Shown: piece after piece, positions 1 to 7,685 of the stretch
Position numbering within the stretch: the stretch's first letter is position 1
Layout: each line of letters begins with the position of its first letter
Source: Desulfosudis oleivorans
Lineage (GTDB): Bacteria; Desulfobacterota; Desulfobacteria; Desulfobacterales; SURF-7
NCBI GenBank assembly: GCA_020723325.1
Contig: DYJD01000015.1
Span: forward strand, 1 to 64,000
Direction: 5' to 3'
Length of the DNA stretch: 64,000 bases
Translations under genes and position numbers: made by a program
The notes under the pieces: model-generated
Database searches by the model: none
What the model was told of the DNA's origin: nothing
Seen by the model: the letters and a program-made list of their open reading frames with translations, nothing else

Positions 1-48
1 AGGTGGGGGATTTTCAAGTGGCCACAAGTGGGGGATTTTGGGTGGCCA
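1..48. repeat. Two tandem ~24-bp repeats, probable end of an IS21-like element
   Basis: Bases 1-24 and 25-48 are two imperfect copies of a GTGGGGGATTTT...GTGGCCA unit. Multiple short terminal repeats of this kind are typical of IS21-family ends. No transposase gene lies inside the window, so the assignment rests on the repeats and on the interruption of the adjacent open frame. Confidence 0.4.
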
Positions 49-357
49 TCCGGGACCTAATCTAATTTGTGCGAGGTTACCTTCTATAACGAAAAGAACT
101 CGCATACAATGAGGCAACGGCGAAAATTTATCAATGGTTCTTTTTAACGCTTTATGAATAGCATCTTGCCCGGAACACGTCGATTGAGTGATTTTCAGAT
201 GAAATGATTTGGACGCTTTTTTTATTTTTATGTCTTGCCATTGACATTCACCTTCAAACAAATATGGGCATAGTGCGCACTTTCTTGGAACGTATCCTTC
301 GATACCCAAATGATTGAAAGGCAATGGGTTAATAGGCCCTTTTATTGGACATTGCAT
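1..357 (-). CDS. Partial cysteine-containing small protein, probably truncated by an insertion
   Basis: On the minus strand an ATG at 357 opens a frame that stays open to the window edge (about 119 codons). It begins MQCPIKGPINPLPFN and continues with KCALCPYLFEGECQW, so four cysteines near the N-terminus could form a zinc site. The start overlaps the end of the upstream WD40 gene by 29 bases, which suggests translational coupling in one operon. The last ~18 codons read through the 24-bp terminal repeats at 1-48 and are unlikely to be native, so the gene seems to be cut by a mobile element. I do not recognise the family. It could be a small partner of the STAND protein. The Shine-Dalgarno sequence is weak. 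Confidence 0.4.
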   Translation of the reverse strand, partial: MQCPIKGPINPLPFNHLGIEGYVPRKCALCPYLFEGECQWQDIKIKKASKSFHLKITQSTCSGQDAIHKALKRTIDKFSPLPHCMRVLFVIEGNLAQIRLGPGWPPKIPHLWPLENPPP

Positions 358-3300
358 ATTCCATAAATTTTGATAATTGTTGCCTTTGATCATCATTATG
401 TAACTCATATGTTTTTTTTGAGCGATTCATCGTTTTTTTGCCAATTCGGTATAGTTCCTCGAGTTCGTTAATGGAGATTCGCCTGTTGCCGTGATATAGG
501 TTGAGAAAACAGACTTGTCCGTTTGCCTGAGTGAGTACTGCTAAGCCGTCCTGTTTGAGGTGCCAGGCATTACATTCCGACTCTCCATGCCAGAATATTT
601 TTACTGCTGCTGCTTGTTTTTTATCAGTTATGGTAGTCAGACATCCGATATTCGTGAAACTATAGAAATAATTATTAGACAGATTTATATTTTTACCTAA
701 CTTCGCGAGACGATATTCCGGGAAACTTTGCAGGCAATCATCATAAGACAATGAGCCAAGGGGTTTACCATTAGTGTCCCAGAGCCTGAAGGTGTTATCC
801 CCCTCAGAAAGGAACTGGCCGTTTTTCATCTCTATAGCTTGATAAACAATTCCTGTATGTCCCTCAAGTATGGCAAGAGGACGACCCTCTCTATCCCATA
901 ACCGGAGGGTTTTATCATATCCCCAGGAAAGGAATCGACCATCATTCGTTTCCAGAACGCTAAGTATATATATTTTATGCCCCTCCAGTATGGCAAGAGG
1001 CTTGCCATCCCTGTCCCAGAGCCTGAGGGTATTGTCATTTGACCAAGAAAGGAACCTGTTATCACTCGTTTCTATGGCTCCTAGTACATTAGTATTCCCA
1101 GCCATTTCTGTATGTCCCTCAAGTACAGCAAGAGGAAGACCTTCCCCGTCCCATAACCGGAGGGTCCGATCAGCTGACCAGGAAAGGAACCGGCCATCTC
1201 TCGTTTCCAGGGCGCCAATAACCATATGTGTATGTCCCTCAAGTATGGCAAGCGGGCTACCCCAACTATCCCAGAGTCGGAGGGTGTTGTCAGATGACCA
1301 GGAAATTATTCGCCCATCACTTGTTACTCGAGCTCCTTGAATTTCATCTGTATGACCTTTAAGTATGGATAGAAGTCGGCCTTCAATATTCCAGATCCGG
1401 AGGGTGTTGTCTTTTGCTCTTGAAAGAAACCGGCCATCTTTTATTTCCAGGGCTCCGTAAGGCCAATTAAAATATCCCTCAAGAGCTACAAGAGGCCTGC
1501 CATCACCGTCCCAGAAGCGGAAGGTTTTAAAAGACCAGGAAAGGAAGCGGCCGTCTTTCATTTCCATAGCTTGATAAACCCAGTCTGTATGTCCCTCAAG
1601 TACGACAAGAGGCCTGCCCTCACTGTCCCATAATCTGAGGGTTTGATCATTTGACCAGGAAAGGAAGCGACCATCTTTTGTTTCCAGGATGCCAAAAATT
1701 TTGTCCGTGTGTCCCTCGGGTTTGGTAAAGGGTCGGTCTTCATTGTCCCAGAGTCGAATAGTGATGCCAGCTGACCAGGAAAGGAACCGGCCGTCTCTTG
1801 TCTCTATGGCACCTTCAACTCCACCATATAAAATGACTGTATGCCCCTCAAGGACGGCAAGGGGTTTGCCCTCCCTGTCCCATAACCGGAGGGTCCGGTC
1901 AGGGGACCAGGAAAGGAACCGGCCATCTTTCGTTTCCAGGGCGCCAATAACCCTATGTGTATGTCCCTCAAGTATGGCAAGCGGGCTACCCCAACTATTC
2001 CAGAGTCGGAGGGTGTTGTCAGATGACCAAGAAAGAAACCGACCATCTTTCGTTTCCAGGGCGCCAATAACATAGCCTGAGTGTCCATCAAGTACGCCAA
2101 GAGGTCTACCCTCTCTGTCCCAAAGCCGTGCAGTATGGTCTCCTGACCAGGAAAAAAATTGGCTGTCTCTTGTTTCAAAAGCGCCATGAACCCCGTTTGT
2201 ATGTCCCTCAAGCACAGTCAGAGGCCGGCCCTCCCTGTCCCAGAGTCGGAGGGTGTTGTCATGTGACCAGGAAAGGAATCGGCCGTCTCTTGTTTCAAAA
2301 GCGCCAAAAACATCGTATGTATGTCCCTCGAGTACAGCAATAGTCCTTCCATTCTTGTCCCATAACCGGAGGGTCCGGTCATCTGCCCAGGAAAGGAGCC
2401 GGCCATCTCTCGTCTCCAAAGCACCATTGATCCAACCCAAATTTGTATGTCCCTCAAGTACGGCAAGAGGTCTACCGTCCCTGTCCCAGAGTCGGAGGGT
2501 GTTGTCATCTGACCAGGAAAGGAATCGGCCGTCTCTTGCTTCAAAGGCGCCTTTAACCCCGAGTGTATGTCCCTCGAGTACAGCAATAGTCCTTCCATTC
2601 TTGTCCCATAACCGGAGGGTCCGGTCATCTGACCAGGAAAGGAACCGGCCGTCTCTTGTTTCAAAAGCGCCTATAACCCCTCCTGTATGTCCCTTAATTA
2701 CTGCCAGAGGTCTACCGTCCCTGTCCCATAATCGGAGGGTACGGTCAATTGACCAGGAAAGGAACTGGCCATCTCTCGTTTCCAGGGCACCAATAACCTC
2801 CCATGTATGTCCCTCAAGTACAGCGAGGCATTGACTGATCTGAGCATGTGGCAACCGCAGATTGCGGCGCAACCAGGGCCAGTCACAACTGCCTTCTTCA
2901 AGCCATTTCTCTGCGCTGGTGGTTATGGGACTGTCATCGGAGTGCTCCACAGCCAGTTGCAACAGGATCTTGTATGCAGGCCATTCGGAATAGCCCCTGC
3001 GAAGGATATGGACGCGTTCGGTAAAGAATGCCCGATATAAATCCAGCTTTTTTGTCATTGTCACCGTATCAGGCGCTCTGTCCCGGAGAAAGGCATAGTC
3101 CTCCATAATCCCTTCGACCATATCCGCCTTTGTCTTGGCCATCAGGAAAGGGAAGTCTGCAAGAGACTTGTCTGCTAAATCTCCCCAATGCCCTGCCATA
3201 ATCTGCTGGTAAGGTTGTTCAGCGACCTTTCTGATATGAGGAGTTTCTTCTTTGGCATCCAGGTAGAGGGGCTTCTTTTCAAAGTAGTCAGTCAGTTTTG

Positions 3301-5338
3301 AATGATAGGGAAGAGGAGAAGATAGGTATCGCTGTCTCAGATGATAGGAGAACTTCCGGTGGTAAAAAGATATGATGGGCAGTCCATCGGCTTCGCGTTC
3401 CGTGAAATATTTTTTAAGATCAAGAAAGAGTCTCGACCAGACCACTATGGGGAGCTTACCCATCTGCTGAACCTCTGTTTTATGGGCTGGATGGCATTGA
3501 TTCACGAAATCCTGCCAAAATTCCCTGTCGAATACCAGAAGATCGAGGATCTCCTGCTCCATGAGTCCCTGATACTTGCCGGAGAGGAGATAGCCGCAGA
3601 GTTTATGAACGAGAAGGGGTCCGTGATCCTTCTCGAGCCCATCAAAGAATTCATCGAGAACCCCGTCGATGTTTGAGCGGAGGACAATATCCTCGGAATA
3701 GGAACGCCACATCCGAGCCTTTTCGAATGCGAGTTTGAGATACAACGGGGTTCCGTTGGAGGAAAAATTTGAAAGCACTTCATTTTTCTGTCCGAACTGC
3801 AACGTTCTGCCGGCCGAGGCGAGCCATCGGTCCAAAAGCGCTGCACCATCGTCATCCGACATAGCACCCAGATCGTATATGATGGTATGATTCAGCTTGT
3901 CCTTCAGCTCCGGCAGGGCGGAAAGCACGATACGCACATTCCCTGAGACCTCCGGCGGTATCCAGTCGAGTATCAAAGTTTGATAGTCATGGCTGAGCTG
4001 GTCAAGTGCGTCGAGGAATATGAAAAGGGGTTTTTCCTGAGTGGCAAGCTCAAGGCTCCGTGGGAATATTTCTTTCAGGCCTTTCAGAGTTGAAAATCGT
4101 GTCTCATCCTCTTCCTCCTTCAAAAGGGAATTCATCTCAGCGCCATAGCTGATCGTAATCTCCCTAATGATGCCCGAGATCATCCGGTAAGTGTCCGAGG
4201 TGGCGGATGTCGTGCCGCTGAACCGGAAGACGATCACTCCCTTGCGCAAGCTTGCCTGCTCGATTGCCTTGGCCATGAGGGAGGTCTTGCCTGTTCCTGA
4301 AGCTCCGATGATGGAAAATGCTTTATCAGCGTCTGAGTTCAGGTAGTTTTTAATGGCTCCGAGATCCTCCTGCCTGCCGGTGAAGTGCTCCAGGCGCTGT
4401 TGCTTGAACTCCACCTGCTGTTTTATCTCCCTCTTGAGCGGATCAACCTCTTCGATCTCCAGCAGTTGGGTTTCGATGATGGATTTCATATCATTGTAGA
4501 CCCTATCTCCAAAGGCCTTGGCATCATCTATGATGCAGCCGTCATTCCAGTGTGCACCGTAGTAATGGATGTGCTCACTGGGTAGCTTGTTTGCCAGCTC
4601 CTTTCGCAATACCTCCAACTGGCCTTTAGAATACAGGTCGACTGTGTTCCCTGAAAGATCAATGAAATCCTTTGCTCTCAAGTCTTGCGGAAAGTCTTGG
4701 ATAGTGCGCAGATAAGCAAATACGTGCTCTTCGGGATTTGGCGCTCCGGGAGGTGGATTGAGTACTCCTGCCAGAATTTCCTGGTGTGTGGCTGAGGCGA
4801 AGTATTTAACGCGCTGTACTTCAGTAAGCGGAAGTTGGGCCACTGCCCGTCTTAGAATTTCTCGAAGAGCTTCCTCTATCGGCAACCAATGTTCATAAGA
4901 CTGGTACTCTCCTTTCCGATGCTGGAGCACATATACAGGAGGAACTGCATTCAGGTCTTCCCGGTACCATTGGCTCAAGATAATTGTTTCCGTCTCTGTC
5001 GTTCTCTCCTTGATGAGTCTTATCTCGCTACTTGGAATCCTTGCAGGAACTGGCTGCCAGCCATACTTGTTACCAAGAAGGATGATGAAGTTGGGCTTGG
5101 GTGAGAGCTGCTGGCAACGGGCGATCTCGCCAAGGCAGATGTCCATGGTCTTTTGGTTGAGTTGTGCATCTTCGTTGACACCCCACCTCAGGTCCACATC
5201 CTGGAAAGTTGCCCCCTTACTTTCACAAAGAGCCTTGAGTTTCGGAAAGACCTTCTCCTGTAATATCCGCCTTTCCACCCTGAAGTCGGTAAAGGTGGAA
5301 CTGACAAAGACTCGAAAAGTTTTGGTCGGTTGTGGCAT
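329..5338 (-). CDS. DUF4062-STAND NTPase with 17 WD40-like repeats
   Basis: This 1669-residue protein has three parts. Residues 6-100 form a DUF4062 domain (FVSSTFTDFRVER, DVDLRWGV, LLGNKYGW), also found at the N-termini of eukaryotic NWD1/TEP1-like NTPases. Residues 320-700 form a NACHT/STAND-type ATPase with Walker A GASGTGKT at 345-352 and Walker B LFIFLDALDQ at 438-447. From about residue 837, 17 repeats of ~41 residues (VLEGHT...DGRFLSWS.D.TLRLWD) form WD40-like propellers. Family logic: WD40 repeats sense a ligand or partner, the STAND core switches by nucleotide exchange and oligomerisation, and DUF4062 transmits the output. Antiphage or other conflict function is inferred. The start is supported by AGGAAG seven bases upstream. 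The gene is divergent from the sigma54-driven operon starting at 5751. Confidence 0.88.
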   Translation of the reverse strand: MPQPTKTFRVFVSSTFTDFRVERRILQEKVFPKLKALCESKGATFQDVDLRWGVNEDAQLNQKTMDICLGEIARCQQLSPKPNFIILLGNKYGWQPVPARIPSSEIRLIKERTTETETIILSQWYREDLNAVPPVYVLQHRKGEYQSYEHWLPIEEALREILRRAVAQLPLTEVQRVKYFASATHQEILAGVLNPPPGAPNPEEHVFAYLRTIQDFPQDLRAKDFIDLSGNTVDLYSKGQLEVLRKELANKLPSEHIHYYGAHWNDGCIIDDAKAFGDRVYNDMKSIIETQLLEIEEVDPLKREIKQQVEFKQQRLEHFTGRQEDLGAIKNYLNSDADKAFSIIGASGTGKTSLMAKAIEQASLRKGVIVFRFSGTTSATSDTYRMISGIIREITISYGAEMNSLLKEEEDETRFSTLKGLKEIFPRSLELATQEKPLFIFLDALDQLSHDYQTLILDWIPPEVSGNVRIVLSALPELKDKLNHTIIYDLGAMSDDDGAALLDRWLASAGRTLQFGQKNEVLSNFSSNGTPLYLKLAFEKARMWRSYSEDIVLRSNIDGVLDEFFDGLEKDHGPLLVHKLCGYLLSGKYQGLMEQEILDLLVFDREFWQDFVNQCHPAHKTEVQQMGKLPIVVWSRLFLDLKKYFTEREADGLPIISFYHRKFSYHLRQRYLSSPLPYHSKLTDYFEKKPLYLDAKEETPHIRKVAEQPYQQIMAGHWGDLADKSLADFPFLMAKTKADMVEGIMEDYAFLRDRAPDTVTMTKKLDLYRAFFTERVHILRRGYSEWPAYKILLQLAVEHSDDSPITTSAEKWLEEGSCDWPWLRRNLRLPHAQISQCLAVLEGHTWEVIGALETRDGQFLSWSIDRTLRLWDRDGRPLAVIKGHTGGVIGAFETRDGRFLSWSDDRTLRLWDKNGRTIAVLEGHTLGVKGAFEARDGRFLSWSDDNTLRLWDRDGRPLAVLEGHTNLGWINGALETRDGRLLSWADDRTLRLWDKNGRTIAVLEGHTYDVFGAFETRDGRFLSWSHDNTLRLWDREGRPLTVLEGHTNGVHGAFETRDSQFFSWSGDHTARLWDREGRPLGVLDGHSGYVIGALETKDGRFLSWSSDNTLRLWNSWGSPLAILEGHTHRVIGALETKDGRFLSWSPDRTLRLWDREGKPLAVLEGHTVILYGGVEGAIETRDGRFLSWSAGITIRLWDNEDRPFTKPEGHTDKIFGILETKDGRFLSWSNDQTLRLWDSEGRPLVVLEGHTDWVYQAMEMKDGRFLSWSFKTFRFWDGDGRPLVALEGYFNWPYGALEIKDGRFLSRAKDNTLRIWNIEGRLLSILKGHTDEIQGARVTSDGRIISWSSDNTLRLWDSWGSPLAILEGHTHMVIGALETRDGRFLSWSADRTLRLWDGEGLPLAVLEGHTEMAGNTNVLGAIETSDNRFLSWSNDNTLRLWDRDGKPLAILEGHKIYILSVLETNDGRFLSWGYDKTLRLWDREGRPLAILEGHTGIVYQAIEMKNGQFLSEGDNTFRLWDTNGKPLGSLSYDDCLQSFPEYRLAKLGKNINLSNNYFYSFTNIGCLTTITDKKQAAAVKIFWHGESECNAWHLKQDGLAVLTQANGQVCFLNLYHGNRRISINELEELYRIGKKTMNRSKKTYELHNDDQRQQLSKFMEYAMSNKRAY
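775..2826 (-). repeat. Tandem ~123-bp coding repeats (WD40 blades)
   Basis: Seventeen in-phase repeats of about 120-126 bp encode the WD40-like blades of the STAND protein. Some blades are almost identical at the DNA level. The segment starting at 1201 matches the one starting at 1930 with about three differences over 95 bases, indicating recent duplication or gene conversion within the array. Confidence 0.85.
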
Positions 5339-5442
5339 GGGCGACTTCCTGCAATGTTAACTATTTTAGCTTTTAATCTAAACCCTCCACATCTGGTGGA
5401 CAACCCGAATAGGTTCTGCGGTTCCGGTGAGAAATATAGTAA

Positions 5443-5487
5443 GGCTCTTCCTTTATGAAAGGCCCGAAAGGGGCAGGAGGAAGAGCC
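5443..5487. promoter_or_regulatory. 10-bp perfect inverted repeat in the divergent intergenic region
   Basis: GGCTCTTCCT (5443-5452) is exactly complementary to AGGAAGAGCC (5478-5487), separated by 25 bases. It sits between the divergent starts at 5338 and 5751, about 170 bases upstream of the sigma54 promoter. It could be an operator, an activator-binding site or a structured leader. No T-tract follows, so a terminator is unlikely. Confidence 0.45.
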
Positions 5488-5490
5488 TGT

Positions 5491-5505
5491 GCCTATTTAA
5501 TAGGC
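5491..5505. promoter_or_regulatory. Small palindrome GCCTAT-TTA-ATAGGC
   Basis: Six-base arms around a three-base centre lie three bases after the larger inverted repeat at 5443-5487. The position, upstream of a sigma54 promoter, suits a protein-binding site. No direct evidence of the binding protein. Confidence 0.3.
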
Positions 5506-5655
5506 TTTATCGCATGTTCCATGGGATTGCAAATACCATGTGATAATTCGTTTCTGTATTGTACAACGAAACTCAACGACTCAACCATACTGATCTCTGT
5601 TTAAATTAAAAATATACATTATGAAATCGATCTCATAGAAAAAGTTGAGATCAAA

Positions 5656-5671
5656 TGGCCCGCCGCTTGCA
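5656..5671 (+). promoter_or_regulatory. Sigma54 (-24/-12) promoter
   Basis: TGGCCCGCCGCTTGCA matches the RpoN consensus TGGCACGNNNNTTGCA at every defined position but one, with the required spacing between the GG and GC elements. It lies about 80-95 bases upstream of the first gene of the TPR-MoxR-TraB-like-STAND operon. Transcription from it would need a sigma54 activator, and one is encoded at 18,218-19,909. Confidence 0.65.
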
Positions 5672-5750
5672 GTAAAACAAAGCAATCGCAATTCCACCGG
5701 AAAACCCAAACCGGGGAAAAGAAGCAAATCAATAATGAAGTCTTTTAAAA

Positions 5751-6746
5751 ATGGGAGTATCAACCGATATGGATGGAAAAGAACAAAAACCAGCACCTGT
5801 TGAAATCGCTTATTTGTCGGAAAACGGGCCGAACGCACATGGCGGGATTTCCTGCCGGCCATCAGAACTCCTCTTTGACGATGAACCTTTGGAAAGTATT
5901 CTGTATGGAAAAGACATGTCCGGGCCCACCTGTTCGGACATATTCCAGGAAGCCTCGGATTTGACCCGGGATATGCTGGAATTTCACGATCGCGGCGATA
6001 CAAAGGGCCTTGTTGAAAAAATTTCCGAGTTTGTGTTGAAAGAAAGGCCGATATCACAAGAAACGGCGTTGTATTTGACGGCCATGATCTCCAAGATCGT
6101 ACCCAATTATCCGATGCCGCTGCTGGATCTGGACTTGGAACCCGCCGGTCGATTGTCCGAACAGATATGGACTCTTGCCATCAACATCAACAACGACCAA
6201 CTCGTCAAGATGATAAGCGGCCCGCTTTTTCGTTTTTACGAGCACTCAAGGCGTTATGATGAGGCAAGAAAAATTCTGTTGAAACTGATCGACATCAGCG
6301 TTAAGCACCATGATCAAGCCAGCTTGGCTGTTGCCCTCAATAATTATGCTTTTGAATTTCTCCTCGAGAACAGATTCAGCGAAGCTATCCCGCATTTTTC
6401 AAAAGCCGCCACAATGTTTAAAAATCTCAATATTGTTTTTGAACATGCCAATGCCAGGGCCAATTGTCTGCTCTGCCAATTCGAGTGCGAAGAATTCGAG
6501 ATATTTGAAAAAAACGAAACGGAATTGAGAACCATTTTCAAGATTCTTAAAACGTCCCATGCCTGGCATGCCCGAAAGCCTCTGATTCTTTTGGCGAAAA
6601 TCCAGGAAAAACGGAATCGATTCAAAACCGCCATACGCCTGGTTAAACTTGCAATCGCATCCTGCAAGCAAAGCAGAACCAAGTATCCGGAACTGGATGA
6701 AGCATATCTACAACATCTAATAAAACACAGTGCCATGGCAATATAG
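5751..6746 (+). CDS. TPR-like protein, first gene of the sigma54 operon
   Basis: A 331-residue, mostly helical protein. The C-terminal two thirds contain degenerate TPR-like helical pairs, for example NNYAFEFLLENRFSEAIPHFSKA spread over residues ~202-225 and a later RKPLILLAKIQEK segment. There is no signal peptide or membrane segment, so it is cytoplasmic and probably a scaffold or sensor for the partners encoded downstream. The next gene, a MoxR-type ATPase, starts 39 bases later. The start is uncertain: ATG 5751 has no clear Shine-Dalgarno, while ATG 5769 (MDGKEQK) has GGGAG 11 bases upstream. The first ~100 residues match nothing I recognise. Confidence 0.7.
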   Translation: MGVSTDMDGKEQKPAPVEIAYLSENGPNAHGGISCRPSELLFDDEPLESILYGKDMSGPTCSDIFQEASDLTRDMLEFHDRGDTKGLVEKISEFVLKERPISQETALYLTAMISKIVPNYPMPLLDLDLEPAGRLSEQIWTLAININNDQLVKMISGPLFRFYEHSRRYDEARKILLKLIDISVKHHDQASLAVALNNYAFEFLLENRFSEAIPHFSKAATMFKNLNIVFEHANARANCLLCQFECEEFEIFEKNETELRTIFKILKTSHAWHARKPLILLAKIQEKRNRFKTAIRLVKLAIASCKQSRTKYPELDEAYLQHLIKHSAMAI

Positions 6747-6785
6747 ACCGATAGCAATCAAAGCAAATTCATAGGAGGTACTTTT

Positions 6786-7685
6786 ATGCGTGATTATATG
6801 ACGAGCATTAATCGGAAATCGGTTCTTTTAAGCCGGCCATACCATGCAATGGCCACGAGCTTTGAAGACCGGGAAGAAGTGATCCAGAAAATACTGGCGG
6901 CCTGGATAGGCGATGCCGACCGCTTGCCGCTTTCTCCGCTCCTGATCGGCGAACCAGGTATCGGAAAAAATAGAATCGTGTATGAATGCGCTAAAATTTG
7001 CGGAAAGCCACTCTTCATCTTTCAAGGCCATGAAGATGTCACCGCAGAGGACCTGATGTGCGCCGTTCGTTTTAGTGATGATCCCGAGCGAAAAATGGAT
7101 TATATTGTTCAACCTTTGGTCTCGGCCATGATCCAAGGCGGTATCTGTTTCATCGATGAAATCGGAAAAATCAGAGGTCGAGCCCTCGCGCCTTTGGCCA
7201 GTTTGCTGGATGAACGCCGATACATCGATTCCAATCTTTTGGGGGAAAGAATTTTCGCGCACCCCGGCTTCCGTTTTATCGCGGCCACCAATACAACGGA
7301 TCTTGACGCTAATGCGCTACCCGACTTTATCCGGTCCAGAATCTGTCCGGCGATCAGAGTGGAATATCCCGACCGTGAACATTTAAATCGGGTAATCCGA
7401 TCCCGCTTTCCGATTTTGAAAAAAAACAGCGTCAAACTGGTGGAACATTTCTGGACCTTGTGGCAGGATAAACATGGCGATCTTCCCCCATCCCCTCGTG
7501 ATTCCATTTACATATTCGGCTATGCCTTAAACCTGGCCGACCGTGATGCGGCCGGCGACGACCATGCAAATCATCTGGATATTTGCGGCATTTCAAATGA
7601 TTTGCAGCCCAGGCACCTGGAATCGGCTTTTGAAACCTTTTTCCAGACCGATAAAAGGAGACCGGAATGGCCCACGCACCCATAA
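6786..7685 (+). CDS. MoxR-type AAA+ ATPase with variant Walker A
   Basis: A 299-residue AAA+ protein of the MoxR/AAA_5 type. Walker A is GEPGIGKN at 55-62, Walker B is ICFIDE at 121-126, sensor 1 is in AATNTTD, and an arginine-rich FIRSRI follows. The family acts as a remodelling chaperone, often with a partner encoded next to it. The residue after the P-loop lysine is Asn instead of Thr/Ser, so ATP hydrolysis may be altered. AGGAGG lies just upstream of the start. The end overlaps the next gene by 19 bases, implying coupled translation and a tight functional pair. The usual vWA partner of MoxR is absent; the 783-residue protein takes its place. Confidence 0.85.
   Translation: MRDYMTSINRKSVLLSRPYHAMATSFEDREEVIQKILAAWIGDADRLPLSPLLIGEPGIGKNRIVYECAKICGKPLFIFQGHEDVTAEDLMCAVRFSDDPERKMDYIVQPLVSAMIQGGICFIDEIGKIRGRALAPLASLLDERRYIDSNLLGERIFAHPGFRFIAATNTTDLDANALPDFIRSRICPAIRVEYPDREHLNRVIRSRFPILKKNSVKLVEHFWTLWQDKHGDLPPSPRDSIYIFGYALNLADRDAAGDDHANHLDICGISNDLQPRHLESAFETFFQTDKRRPEWPTHP

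Noticed and set aside
775-2826. Possible CRISPR-like or non-coding repeat array
   Set aside because: The repeats are in frame at ~123 bp and encode WD40 blades; there are no unique spacers.
253-2900. Plus-strand ORFs such as 2253-2834 and 1689-2075
   Set aside because: They are shadows of the WD40 repeats, Arg/Ser/Pro-rich in composition and without start signals.
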